Positions 34,254 through 42,906 of a stretch of 64,000 nucleotides of DNA are shown here, one piece after another (the stretch's first letter is position 1; the number at the start of each line of letters is the position of its first letter). The notes under the pieces were generated by a model. It made no database searches and was not told where the DNA came from. It saw only the letters and a program-made list of their open reading frames with translations. Position numbers and translations under genes: made by a program. Location of the stretch: NCBI RefSeq assembly GCF_014203555.1, contig NZ_JACHJH010000002.1, positions 962,791 to 1,026,790 of the forward strand, read 5' to 3'. The DNA is from Streptomyces olivoverticillatus. GTDB taxonomy: Bacteria; Actinomycetota; Actinomycetes; Streptomycetales; Streptomycetaceae.

Positions 34254-35678
34254 ATGCGCCGAGCCAAAATCGTCTGCACCCTGGGCCCCGCGACCGACTC
34301 ATACGAGCAGATCAAGGCCCTCGTCGAAGCCGGCATGGACGTTGCCCGCTTCAACCTCAGCCATGGCACCTACGCCGCCCACGAGGCCCGGTACGAGCGA
34401 GTACGCAAGGCGGCCGAGGAGACCGGCCGCAACATCGGCATCCTCGCCGACCTTCAAGGCCCGAAGATCCGCCTCGGGCGATTCCGCGAAGGCCCCGTAC
34501 TCCTTGAACGCGGCGACGAATTCACCATCACCGTCGAGGAGATCGAAGGCGACCGCCACCGCTGCGGCACCACCTACGACGGACTGGCCGCCGACGTCAC
34601 CAAGGGCGAACGCATCCTCGTCGACGACGGCCGCGTCACCCTGGAGGTCGTGGAGGTCAGCGGCCCACGCGTCAAAACGCTCGTCCTCGAAGGAGGCATG
34701 GTCTCCGACCACAAGGGCCTCAACCTCCCGGGCGTCGCCGTCTCCGTCCCCGCCCTCTCCGCAAAGGACGTCGAAGACCTCCGCTGGGCCATCACCACCG
34801 GCGCCGACATCATCGCCCTCTCCTTCGTCCGCAGCGCCGCGGACATCGCCGACGTCCACCGCGTCATGGACGACGAAGGCCGCCGCCTGCCCGTCATCGC
34901 CAAGATCGAAAAGCCGCAGGCGGTCGAGAACCTCGACGGCATCGTCGCCGCGTTCGACGGCATCATGGTCGCCCGCGGTGACCTGGGCGTCGAAATGCCC
35001 CTGGAAATGGTCCCGATCGTTCAAAAACGCGCCATCAAGCTGGCCAAGCGCAATGCGAAGCCGGTCATCGTGGCCACCCAGATGCTCGACTCGATGATCG
35101 ACGTATCCCGCCCCACCCGGGCCGAGGCCTCGGACGTCGCCAACGCGGTCATCGACGGCACGGATGCGGTGATGCTCAGCGGCGAGACGAGCGTCGGCAA
35201 GTACCCCGTCGAGACCGTCAAGACCATGGGCCGCATCGTGGCCGCGGCGGAGGAGGACGTCTTGGCCAAGGGCCTCCCACCGCTGACCGAACGCAGCAAG
35301 CCCCGCACCCAGGGCGGCGCCGTCGCCCGCGCCGCCGCGGAGATGGGCGACTTCCTCGGCGCGAAGTTCCTGGTCGCCTTCACTCAATCCGGTGACACGG
35401 TCCGCCGCCTCTCGCGCTACCGCTCGCCGATCCCCCTGCTGGCCTTCACCCCCGAGCCGGCGACGCGCTCGCAGCTCAACCTGACGTGGGGTGTGGAGAC
35501 ATTCCTGGGCCCCATGGTCCAGACGACGGACGAGATGGTCGACCAGGTCGACGAATACCTCCTCCGCATCGGGCGCTGCCGCAAGGGCGACATGGTGATC
35601 ATCACAGCGGGCTCCCCGCCGGGGATGGCGGGCACGACGAACCTGGTGCGGGTGCACCACATCGGGGAAGGGGACTAG
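34254..35678 (+). CDS. pyk: Pyruvate kinase
   Basis: The 474-aa glycolytic enzyme begins RRAKIVCTLGPA and shows FNLSHGTY, the substrate-binding KIEKPQAVENLDGI (catalytic Lys), MVARGDLGVEMP (metal-binding) and ATQMLDSM, with the allosteric C-terminal domain ending GMAGTTNLVRVH. It transfers phosphate from phosphoenolpyruvate to ADP. The stop overlaps the stop of a remnant gene on the other strand. Its neighbours (ANTAR regulator, liv operon) match Streptomyces pyk1 context as I remember it. Confidence 0.97.
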   Translation: MRRAKIVCTLGPATDSYEQIKALVEAGMDVARFNLSHGTYAAHEARYERVRKAAEETGRNIGILADLQGPKIRLGRFREGPVLLERGDEFTITVEEIEGDRHRCGTTYDGLAADVTKGERILVDDGRVTLEVVEVSGPRVKTLVLEGGMVSDHKGLNLPGVAVSVPALSAKDVEDLRWAITTGADIIALSFVRSAADIADVHRVMDDEGRRLPVIAKIEKPQAVENLDGIVAAFDGIMVARGDLGVEMPLEMVPIVQKRAIKLAKRNAKPVIVATQMLDSMIDVSRPTRAEASDVANAVIDGTDAVMLSGETSVGKYPVETVKTMGRIVAAAEEDVLAKGLPPLTERSKPRTQGGAVARAAAEMGDFLGAKFLVAFTQSGDTVRRLSRYRSPIPLLAFTPEPATRSQLNLTWGVETFLGPMVQTTDEMVDQVDEYLLRIGRCRKGDMVIITAGSPPGMAGTTNLVRVHHIGEGD

Positions 35679-36112
35679 AACTTCGGGCCGACGTGGGCGT
35701 CCATGAGGGCGACGGAGGCGCGGCGGGCTACGGAGATGTTGAATGGGTCGCTGCCGCGTCGGGTCATCTTCCACTCGACGCCGACCTTGTCCAGGGTGTC
35801 GGAGTGCAGCTTCCGGATGTCGTCGGACTTGTTGGTGAAGAAGTACCGCGGGTACTCGTAGCGCTTGCGCTCGCCGCCGACCAGGCGTGTGGTCCAGTTG
35901 GTGATCCGGCAGCCGTCGGAGTGGAAGAGACCGCGTATGAACTCCCAGGGGTACGCGTCGACGATCTCCTGCTGCCAGGGCTCCAGGACGATGCGCCGCT
36001 CATGCTTCTTGCCGGGGCCGTGCTGGGGGAACATGCACGGCCAGTGCTGGCTGTAGGACTTCACCTCGGCGCAGCCCTGCTTCTGCCGACGCTTCACGCT
36101 GGGCATCGGCAT
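35675..36112 (-). pseudogene. LAGLIDADG-like/HTH protein, C-terminal remnant
   Basis: The C-terminal about 130 residues read VKSYSQHWPCMFPQHGPGKK, EFIRGLFHSDGCR, YPRYFFTNKSDDIRKL and SVARRASVALMDAHVGPK, a pattern I know from Streptomyces proteins of about 240-300 aa that combine an HTH with a homing-endonuclease-like (LAGLIDADG-type) fold. The N-terminal HTH and first LAGLIDADG-like motif are missing; upstream of 36112 the sequence changes to unrelated DNA and then a tRNA. I read it as a truncated gene, though a shortened product is possible. Confidence 0.6.
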
Positions 36113-36227
36113 CACCGCCCCCGCGAGCTTGGCTGGAACGCTGCCATCACGGGCCGATTCGAAGGGTTGTTCATCAAGGCGAGTGAAGATCGCCAAGCAT
36201 TCCCCGACCTTCGAAATGAAGGTAAAG

Positions 36228-36300
36228 TGCCCCGGGTGGGATTCGAACCCACGCTGTCGGTGGTTTGAGCACCGTGTCTCTCCCGCTGGACTACCGAGGC
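36228..36300 (-). tRNA. tRNA with CAA anticodon, class I (short variable loop)
   Basis: On the minus strand a 73-nt cloverleaf folds: acceptor GCCTCGG paired with CCGGGGC (one U-G), D arm GTC...GAC, anticodon stem CGGTG/CACCG with loop CTCAAAC (anticodon CAA, Leu UUG), a 5-nt variable loop ACAGC, T arm GTGGG-TTCGAAT-CCCAC, discriminator A and no encoded CCA. Leucine tRNAs are normally class II with a long variable arm, so either charging is unusual or the gene is degenerate or of another specificity. A 6-bp hairpin (36207-36223) follows it as a possible terminator. Confidence 0.85.
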
Positions 36301-36399
36301 TGGCCTATGAAACCAAGGTTAGCGTAACTAGGTCGTGTATCAAACCTACAGGACGTAGGTAGGCTCGTGGGGCACCACCTTCCCTTAAAGAGGAGTCCC

Positions 36400-37056
36400 G
36401 TGACCGCCGCCGAGCCCCAGCCGCCCGTCGACGACGAGCCGCAGCACACCCCTCCGCACACCACCCGTGTCGTGATCGCCGAGGACGAGGCCCTGATCCG
36501 GCTCGACCTCAAGGAGATGCTCGAAGAAGAGGGCTACTCCGTCGTGGGCGAGGCGGGCGACGGCGAGACGGCCGTGGCGCTGGCGCGGGAGCACCAGCCT
36601 GACCTGGTCATCCTCGATGTGAAGATGCCGGTGCTCGACGGGATCTCCGCCGCGGAGCGGATCGCGGCCGATTCGATCGCCCCCGTCCTGATGCTCACCG
36701 CCTTCTCGCAGCGCGACCTCGTCGAGCGTGCCCGGGACGCGGGTGCGATGGCGTACCTGGTGAAGCCGTTCAGCAAGAGCGACGTCGTGCCGGCGATCGA
36801 GATGGCCGTCTCGCGCTTCACGGAGATGAAGGCGCTGGAGAGGGAGATCGCCGATCTTTCCCAGCGGCTGGAGACGCGCAAGCTGGTGGACCGCGCGAAG
36901 AGCATTCTGCAGACGCAGTACGGGCTGACCGAGCCCGCCGCGTTCCGGTGGATCCAGAAGACGTCGATGGATCGCCGGATGTCGATGCAGCAGGTGGCCG
37001 AGGCGGTCATCGAGGATGCGCAGGAGAAGCAGGACAAGAAGGCCAAGGAGCAGTAG
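36400..37056 (+). CDS. pdtaR: ANTAR-domain response regulator (PdtaR-like)
   Basis: The 218-aa protein has a receiver domain (IAEDEALIRLDLKEML, phospho-Asp in LVILDVKMP, Lys in YLVKPFSK) and a C-terminal ANTAR RNA-binding domain (KLVDRAKSILQTQYGLTEP, AFRWIQKTSMDRRMSM, QQVAEAVI). This is the AmiR/NasT/PdtaR architecture: phosphorylation promotes dimerisation and binding to dual hexaloop RNA hairpins, which prevents terminators forming. GTG at 36400 follows AAAGAGGAG. The cognate kinase gene is not adjacent. It is followed by a strong terminator. Confidence 0.93.
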   Translation: MTAAEPQPPVDDEPQHTPPHTTRVVIAEDEALIRLDLKEMLEEEGYSVVGEAGDGETAVALAREHQPDLVILDVKMPVLDGISAAERIAADSIAPVLMLTAFSQRDLVERARDAGAMAYLVKPFSKSDVVPAIEMAVSRFTEMKALEREIADLSQRLETRKLVDRAKSILQTQYGLTEPAAFRWIQKTSMDRRMSMQQVAEAVIEDAQEKQDKKAKEQ

Positions 37057-37078
37057 CCGCCTCGGCCGGAGTTTCAAG

Positions 37079-37112
37079 GGGTCCGCGTCCCGTTCGGGGC
37101 GCGGGCCCTTTT
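37079..37112 (+). terminator. Intrinsic terminator after ANTAR regulator
   Basis: GGGTCCGCGTCCC pairs with GGGGCGCGGGCCC (two G-U pairs) around GTTC and is followed directly by TTTT, a textbook intrinsic terminator; also positioned to stop the convergent livF transcript. Confidence 0.9.
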
Positions 37113-37140
37113 CGTTTTCGTTTCCGGGTGTGGGCCGGGG

Positions 37141-37863
37141 TCAGTCCTCGCCGAGGTAGGCCTTGCGGACGGATTCGTTGTGGAGGAGTTCGGCTCCGGT
37201 GCCGGAGAGGGCGATGGTGCCGGTTTCCATGACGTGGCCTTGGTCGGCGAGGGTGAGTGCCGCCTGGGCGTTCTGTTCCACGAGGAGGATGGTGGTGCCG
37301 TTCGCCTTGAGTTCGGCAATGGTGGTCATGATTTTCTGCATCATGATCGGCGAGAGACCCATGGAGGGTTCGTCGAGCATGAGGAGTTTGGGGCGGGACA
37401 TCAGGGCGCGGCCCATGGCGAGCATTTGCTGTTCGCCGCCGGAGAGGGTGCCTGCGGCTTGTTTGGCGCGTTCGCCGAGGATGGGGAAGAGGTCGTAGGC
37501 GCGTTGGATGTCCTGGGTTATTCCGTGAGTGTCCTTGCGGAGGAATGCGCCTAGTTGGAGGTTTTCGGCGATGGTGAGGCGGGGGAATATGTGTCGTCCT
37601 TCGGGGGAGTGGGCGAGGCCGAGGGCGACGATGCGGTGGGCGGGGATTCCGGTGATGGGGCGGCCGTCGAAGTGGATGGTGCCGGCGAGTGGGGTGAGGA
37701 GTCCGGAGAGGGTGCGGAGGGTGGTTGTCTTTCCTGCGCCGTTGGTGCCGATGAGGGTGACGACCTGTCCGGTGTGGACGGTGAAGGAGATTCCTTTGAC
37801 GGCTTCGATTTTTCCGTAGGCGATGCGGAGGTCTTTGACTTCCAGAAGTGCGGTGCCGGTCAT
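37141..37863 (-). CDS. livF: Branched-chain amino acid ABC transporter ATPase LivF
   Basis: The 240-aa ATPase has Walker A GTNGAGKTTT, the signature LSGGEQQMLAMGRAL, Walker B LLMLDEPSMGLSP and the LivF-type C-terminal MMQKIMTTIAELKANG. It powers import with LivG. It overlaps livG by 4 bases and is the last gene of the livK-H-M-G-F cluster. Confidence 0.95.
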   Translation of the reverse strand: MTGTALLEVKDLRIAYGKIEAVKGISFTVHTGQVVTLIGTNGAGKTTTLRTLSGLLTPLAGTIHFDGRPITGIPAHRIVALGLAHSPEGRHIFPRLTIAENLQLGAFLRKDTHGITQDIQRAYDLFPILGERAKQAAGTLSGGEQQMLAMGRALMSRPKLLMLDEPSMGLSPIMMQKIMTTIAELKANGTTILLVEQNAQAALTLADQGHVMETGTIALSGTGAELLHNESVRKAYLGED

Positions 37864-38690
37864 GTGGCGTCCCCCGTGGGGTCGGTGTCGTCGCCGGGTG
37901 GGTTTTCGAGGGGGGTGCCGAGGTAGGCGGCGATGACGCGTTCGTCGCTCTGGACGGTGTCGGGGGTGCCTTCGACGAGTTTTTGGCCTTGGACGAGGAC
38001 GGCGACGTGGTCGCAGAGGTTGAAGATGAAGCGCATGTCGTGCTCGATGACGAGGACGGCGGTGCCTTTTTCCCGGATGGCGAGGACGAGTTGTTCGGTG
38101 GTGCGGGTCTCGTGGGGGTTCATTCCGGCGGTGGGTTCGTCGAGGAGGAGCAGGCCGGGTTCGCTGGCGAGGGCGCGGGCGATTTCGAGTTTTCGTTGTT
38201 CGCCGTAGGGGAGGTTGCGGGCGAGGTGGTGGCGTTTGTTGGCGAGGCCGGTGAATTCGAGGAGTTCCATGGCGCGTTCTTCCGAGGTTTTTTCGGCGCG
38301 GTGGAAGCGGGGGCCGCGGAGGAGGGCGGCGAGGAGGCCTTCTTTGGTGCGGGTGTGGCGGCCGACGAGGACGTTTTCGAGGACGGTCATATTGGCGAAG
38401 AGGCGGATGTTCTGGAAGGTGCGGGCTATGCCTGCGGTGGTGACGAGGTGGGGTTTGGGGGGCAGGCGGGTGCCGCGGTAGGTGACGGTGCCTTCGGTGG
38501 GGGTGTAGAGGCCGGTGAGGCAGTTGAAGAAGGTGGTTTTTCCGGCGCCGTTGGGTCCGATGAGGCCGACGATTTGGTGGGGGTGGACGGTGAGGTCGAC
38601 GGCTCGTACGGCGGTGAGTCCGCCGAAGCGCATGGTGACGCCGGTGGCGGCGAGGAGGGGCGCGGCGGGGGCATCGGACGTGGTGGTCAT
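37860..38690 (-). CDS. livG: Branched-chain amino acid ABC transporter ATPase LivG
   Basis: The 276-aa ATPase has Walker A GPNGAGKTTFFN, the LivG-type signature LPYGEQRKLEIARAL, Walker B LLLLDEPTAGMNP and the C-terminal VQSDERVIAAYLG found in LivG. It forms the ATPase dimer with LivF and overlaps both neighbours by 4 bases. Confidence 0.95.
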   Translation of the reverse strand: MTTTSDAPAAPLLAATGVTMRFGGLTAVRAVDLTVHPHQIVGLIGPNGAGKTTFFNCLTGLYTPTEGTVTYRGTRLPPKPHLVTTAGIARTFQNIRLFANMTVLENVLVGRHTRTKEGLLAALLRGPRFHRAEKTSEERAMELLEFTGLANKRHHLARNLPYGEQRKLEIARALASEPGLLLLDEPTAGMNPHETRTTEQLVLAIREKGTAVLVIEHDMRFIFNLCDHVAVLVQGQKLVEGTPDTVQSDERVIAAYLGTPLENPPGDDTDPTGDAT

Positions 38691-40411
38691 GAGGTCTGTG
38701 CCTCCGCCTTGGGGGCCGGTGGGGTGGCGGTGGTGGTGGGTTCGTGGAATTCGAGTTGTTGTCGACGGTTGGGGATGATGCCTTCGGGGCGGAATCGCAT
38801 GAGGAGGATGAGGGCGATACCGAAGGTGAGGAGTTGGTAGTCCTGGAGGAATTGGAGTTTGGCGGGGATGAGGTAGAGGAGGGCGGCGCCGAGGAGGGGG
38901 CCGGTGATGGTGCCCATGCCGCCGAGGATGACGGCGGCGAGGAGGAAGGCGGAGTTGGGGGGTACGGGGCCGGCGAATACGTACTGTTCGGGGACGACGG
39001 TGTAGGCGACGTGGGCCTGTACGGTGCCGGCGAGTCCGGCGAGGGTGGCGCCGAGGGCGAAGGCGAGGAGTTTGAGGCGGAATCCGTTGATGCCCATGGC
39101 GGTGGCTGCGGTTTCGTCTTCGCGGATGGCGATCCAGGCGCGGCCTATGCGGGAGTTTCCTGCGCGGCTGAAGACGAGGACGACGAGGACGGTGACGAGG
39201 AGCATGAGGAGGTAGTAGTTGGCGAAGGGGTTGAGGGTGATGAAGCCGAGTTTTTGTTTTTCTCCGAAGTTGTAGTTGCCGATGGCGAGGTCTGGGATGT
39301 TGGGAATTCCGTTGGGGCCGTTGGTGAGTGAGGGTCCGGATTCGCCGTTGAGGTTGCCGACGGTGATGCGGAAGATTTCTCCGAAGCCGAGGGTGACGAT
39401 GGCCAGGTAGTCGCCGCGCAGGCGGAGGGTGGGTGCGCCGATGACGACGCCGAAGACGAGGGAGGCTGCGGCGCCGGTGAGGACGGCGGCCCAGAAGGGG
39501 AAGTGGATGTGGAGGGTGGAGGCGGTGGAGCCGGAGACGAGGGCTGCGGTGTAGGCGCCGACGCCGAGGAAGGCGACGTAGCCGAGGTCGAGGAGTCCGG
39601 CGAGGCCGACGACGACGTTGAGGCCGAGGGCGACGGTGGAGAAGATCAGGATGTTGACGACGATGAGGGTGTATTCGTCGGTGTCCTGGGTGAGGGGGAA
39701 TGCGGCGGCGGCGATGAAGGCCGCGGTGACGGTGATGTTGCGGTGTTTGTGGGTGAGGGCGGAGAGCCGGGTGATGAGGCCGGCGGCGAAGAGGGCGGCG
39801 GTGGCGAAGCCGGTGAGCAGGAGGAAGCCGGTGAAGAGTTCTCCGTAGGCGGTGCCGATGCCGTAGGTGAGGACGCTGAGTGCGAGGGCGAACGCCGCGG
39901 CGATGATGAGGATTTCGGCCCAGGCGGGCAGGGGGCGCGGTGGAGGGAGGGGGGTGCGGGCGGCGTGGGTGGGGCGGCGTTCGAAGGGGAGGGCGAGGGC
40001 GCCGGCGAGGGTGAGGAGTGCGGCGGCTGCGGCGAGGTATCCGCCGGGTTCGAGGTTGGCGAGGCCGCCGAGTTGTACGGAGATGGCGATGAGGGTGTAC
40101 CAGGTGGTGGCGAGGGTGCCTGCGGCGAGGTAGGTGGTGGGGGTGTGGCTGCGGGTGGGGCTGAGCCAGCGGAGTCCGGGGGTGTTCCAGGTGGCGAGGA
40201 GTTGGATGAGGGTGAGGAGGGCTCCGGTGAGGGTGAGGAGTTGGAGTCCGCCTGGGTAGCCGGTGACGGTGAGGTTGCCGGGGAAGGCTTTGGTCCAGGT
40301 CCAGGCGAGGAAGGTGGAGAGGGCGGTGAGGGCGGCGCCTGCGGTGGTGAGGGCGCGGGCGATGGTGAGGGGGAGGGGTATGAGGGGAGTGGCTGGTGTG
40401 GGTGTGGTCAT
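38687..40411 (-). CDS. livM: Branched-chain amino acid ABC transporter permease LivM (extended)
   Basis: The 574-aa permease has the LivM core in its last 340 residues: NVVVGLAGLLDLGYVAFLGV, GAPTLRLRGDYLAIVTLGFG, RAWIAIREDETAATAMGING and FRPEGIIPNRRQ. About 230 extra N-terminal residues with five to six additional hydrophobic segments precede it, a size I associate with actinobacterial LivM. ATG at 40411 is likely; a GTG at 40420 would overlap the livH stop (GTGA) and is a good alternative. Confidence 0.93.
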   Translation of the reverse strand: MTTPTPATPLIPLPLTIARALTTAGAALTALSTFLAWTWTKAFPGNLTVTGYPGGLQLLTLTGALLTLIQLLATWNTPGLRWLSPTRSHTPTTYLAAGTLATTWYTLIAISVQLGGLANLEPGGYLAAAAALLTLAGALALPFERRPTHAARTPLPPPRPLPAWAEILIIAAAFALALSVLTYGIGTAYGELFTGFLLLTGFATAALFAAGLITRLSALTHKHRNITVTAAFIAAAAFPLTQDTDEYTLIVVNILIFSTVALGLNVVVGLAGLLDLGYVAFLGVGAYTAALVSGSTASTLHIHFPFWAAVLTGAAASLVFGVVIGAPTLRLRGDYLAIVTLGFGEIFRITVGNLNGESGPSLTNGPNGIPNIPDLAIGNYNFGEKQKLGFITLNPFANYYLLMLLVTVLVVLVFSRAGNSRIGRAWIAIREDETAATAMGINGFRLKLLAFALGATLAGLAGTVQAHVAYTVVPEQYVFAGPVPPNSAFLLAAVILGGMGTITGPLLGAALLYLIPAKLQFLQDYQLLTFGIALILLMRFRPEGIIPNRRQQLEFHEPTTTATPPAPKAEAQTS

Positions 40412-40416
40412 GGGTT

Positions 40417-41349
40417 TCACGCCCGATCCGCGACGCGTTCGCCGAGCAGGCCCTGGGGCCTGACGAGGAGGACGACGATGAGGAGGACGAAGGCCCAGAC
40501 GTCTTTCCAGCCTCCGCCGCCGAGTTGCTGCATTCCGGGGATGTCCTGGATGTAGGTGGTGGAGGCGGTTTCGGCGATGCCGAGGACGACTCCGCCGAGC
40601 ATGGCGCCGTAGATGTTGCCGATGCCGCCGAGCACGGCGGCGGTGAAGGCTTTGAGGCCGAGGATGAAGCCCATTTCGAAGTTGATCTGGCCTGCGCGGA
40701 GTCCTTGGGCGACGGCGGCGACGGCGGCGAAGGCGCCGCCGATGGCGAAGGCCAGGACGATGATGCGGTCGGTGTTGACGCCCATGAGTCTGGCGGTGTC
40801 GGGGTCCTGGGCGGTGGCTTGCATGGCGCGGCCGGTGCGGCTTTTGGCGACGAAGAATCCGAGGGCGAGCATGCACAGGGGTGCGGCGATGAGGACGAAG
40901 AGGTCGTCGCGTTGTATGTGGATGTTGCCGGTTATTTCGAAGGCGTCGCCGCCGAACTGGGGGAAGCTGCGGGATTTCTTGGCGTCGGGGTAGAAGGCCC
41001 AGACGATTTGCTGGAGTGCGATGGACAGGCCGATGGCGGTGATGAGGGGGGCGAGGCGGGGTGCGCCTCGCAGGGGGCGGTAGGCGAAGCGTTCGGCGGC
41101 GGTGGCGACGGCGACGGAGGTGAGGGCGCCGCCGAGGAGCATCAGGGGCAGGGCGGCGCCGAGGGGGACGGAGCCGGGGAGCCAGAGGCGGATGGTGAGG
41201 GCGCCGAAGCCTCCGATCATGACGATCTCGCCGTGGGCGAAGTTGATGAGCTGGACGATGCCGTAGACCATGGTGTACCCGATGGCGATGAGGCCGTAGA
41301 GGGCACCGAGGGCGAGTCCGCTGACGAGCGTTTGCGGCAGTTCGTGCAC
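40417..41349 (-). CDS. livH: Branched-chain amino acid ABC transporter permease LivH
   Basis: The 310-aa membrane protein has the LivH pattern: LALGALYGLIAIGYTMVYGI, INFAHGEIVMIG, RPLRGAPRLAPLITAIGLSI, QATAQDPDTARLMGVNTDRI and LGGIGNIYGAMLGG. With LivM it forms the channel. A perfect hairpin lies between it and livK, so expression of the permease/ATPase genes may be lower than that of the binding protein. Confidence 0.95.
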   Translation of the reverse strand: MHELPQTLVSGLALGALYGLIAIGYTMVYGIVQLINFAHGEIVMIGGFGALTIRLWLPGSVPLGAALPLMLLGGALTSVAVATAAERFAYRPLRGAPRLAPLITAIGLSIALQQIVWAFYPDAKKSRSFPQFGGDAFEITGNIHIQRDDLFVLIAAPLCMLALGFFVAKSRTGRAMQATAQDPDTARLMGVNTDRIIVLAFAIGGAFAAVAAVAQGLRAGQINFEMGFILGLKAFTAAVLGGIGNIYGAMLGGVVLGIAETASTTYIQDIPGMQQLGGGGWKDVWAFVLLIVVLLVRPQGLLGERVADRA

Positions 41350-41383
41350 CGCGGCCTCCCCGTTGAGGGTGTGGGATGTGGCG

Positions 41384-41415
41384 CCGCGCGAGGGCCTTCG
41401 GGGGTCCTCGCGCGG
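41384..41415 (-). terminator. Intergenic hairpin between livK and livH
   Basis: CCGCGCGAGG (41384-41393) and CCTCGCGCGG (41406-41415) form a perfect 10-bp stem with a 12-base loop in the 106-base gap. No U-tract follows on the minus strand. It may attenuate read-through or protect the livK transcript end. Confidence 0.5.
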
Positions 41416-41455
41416 GGTGTGGTGGTGTACGGGCGGTGCCGGTGGGGCGGTGGCG

Positions 41456-42703
41456 TCAGTCCTGGAAGGTGGCGCTCTTCACCGATTTCCAGACGCCGCC
41501 CACGACCTGGTAGACGGTGAGCTGTTTGTTGGTGGTGTCGCCGTACTGGTCGAAGGAGACCTTGCCGGTGACGCCGTCGAAGGAGATCTTGCTCATGGCG
41601 TCGACGACCGCGGCGCGGGCGTTGGAGGGGAGTTTTCCGTTGTTGTCCTCGACGGCTTTCTTCACGGCCTGGATGATGGCCCAGGCGGCGTCGTAGGAGT
41701 AGCCGCCGTAGGCGGCGTAGGGGTCTTTGTAGCCCGCGGCCTGGTAGTTCTTGACGAAGGTCTGGGCGGAGGGGAGTTGTTCGACGGGGTAACCGACGGA
41801 GGTGCCGAGGTCGCCGTCGTTGCTTTCGCCGGAGGCGCTGATGAAGCCGGGGTCGTAGATGCCGTCGCCGCCCATGAGGGGTATGTGGGCGCCGGCTTTC
41901 TTGACCTGGTCGGAGAGGAGACCGCCTTCGGGGAACTGGCCGCCGAAGTAGACTGAGTCGGCGCCGGAGTTCTTGATTTTGTTGGCGATGCCGGAGAAGT
42001 CGGTTTCTTTGACGGTGAGATGGTCGGTGCCGACGACCTCGCCGCCGAGGCGTTTGAATTCCTGGGTGAAGATGGTGGCGAGTCCGGCGCCGTAGGTCTG
42101 TTTGTCGTCGACGACGAAGACCTTCTGTTTCTTGGCGTCGTTGTGGTAGTACTGCGCGGCGAAGCGGCCTTGGATGACGTCGGTGGTGGCGGTGCGGAAG
42201 TAGGTTTTGAAGGGGCGGTTCTTCTCGCCCTTGGCCCAGTTGTCGCCCTGGCTGAGGGCGGGGTTGGTGTTGGCGGGGGAGACCTCGGTGAGGCCGGCTT
42301 TGGCGAAGACGCCCTGCATGGACTGGGCGACGCCGGAGTTGAGGGGGCCGACGACGCCGAGGACGTTCTTGTCGGCGACGAGTTTGGTGGCGTTCTGCTG
42401 GCCCGTGCCGGGGACGGCCTGGTCGTCGAGGGGCCCGGTGGTGAAGGTGACGCCCTTGACCTCGTTGTTCTTGTTGGCGGTCTTGGCCGCGAGGTCGACG
42501 GAGTTCTTGATGCCTTGGCCGAGGGCGGAGAGCGAGCCGGTGAGCGGTGCGTCGACGCCTATCACCACGGTGGTCTTCGAGCCCCCGCCGTTGTCGTTGC
42601 TGTCCTTGCCGTCGTCGCGTGATCCGCAGGCCGTGAGGGTGAGGGCTCCGGTGGCGAGTGCGGTGGTGAGGAGGAGGAAGGAACGGTGTTTCACGAGGTG
42701 CAC
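41456..42703 (-). CDS. livK: Branched-chain amino acid-binding lipoprotein LivK
   Basis: The 415-aa binding protein starts at GTG after AGGGAAAGGA, has a lipoprotein signal ending LTLTAC (lipid Cys about 26), and the periplasmic-binding-protein type 1 fold (VVIGVDAPLTGSLSALGQGI, LGVVGPLNSGVAQSMQGVFA, VSPANTNPAL, VYFGGQFPEGG, YSYDAAWAIIQAV). It captures leucine, isoleucine, valine or related ligands for LivHMGF. The 42704-42906 gap upstream should hold the promoter, but no clear boxes are visible. Confidence 0.95.
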   Translation of the reverse strand: MHLVKHRSFLLLTTALATGALTLTACGSRDDGKDSNDNGGGSKTTVVIGVDAPLTGSLSALGQGIKNSVDLAAKTANKNNEVKGVTFTTGPLDDQAVPGTGQQNATKLVADKNVLGVVGPLNSGVAQSMQGVFAKAGLTEVSPANTNPALSQGDNWAKGEKNRPFKTYFRTATTDVIQGRFAAQYYHNDAKKQKVFVVDDKQTYGAGLATIFTQEFKRLGGEVVGTDHLTVKETDFSGIANKIKNSGADSVYFGGQFPEGGLLSDQVKKAGAHIPLMGGDGIYDPGFISASGESNDGDLGTSVGYPVEQLPSAQTFVKNYQAAGYKDPYAAYGGYSYDAAWAIIQAVKKAVEDNNGKLPSNARAAVVDAMSKISFDGVTGKVSFDQYGDTTNKQLTVYQVVGGVWKSVKSATFQD

Positions 42704-42906
42704 GGTGAATCCTTTCCCTGGCGCGGCGGCCGCTGCTTGGGGGTGCCGTGTCGCTCGCCGGGCACAGGGAGGGATGCGGTGATGGGTGGGTGAGCCGCCC
42801 GGCGGGGTCGTGATGGGGCGTGACTCTAGGGGGGTGGGGCGATTCGGGGCAGAGGTGCCGACGATGATGTGACTGTCTTGTTATGACGCAGATCACGTTC
42901 CGCTTG

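Noticed and set aside
36228-36300. Ordinary class-II leucine tRNA
   Set aside because: The total length of 73 nt and the 5-nt variable loop do not fit a class-II fold, so I report it as atypical.
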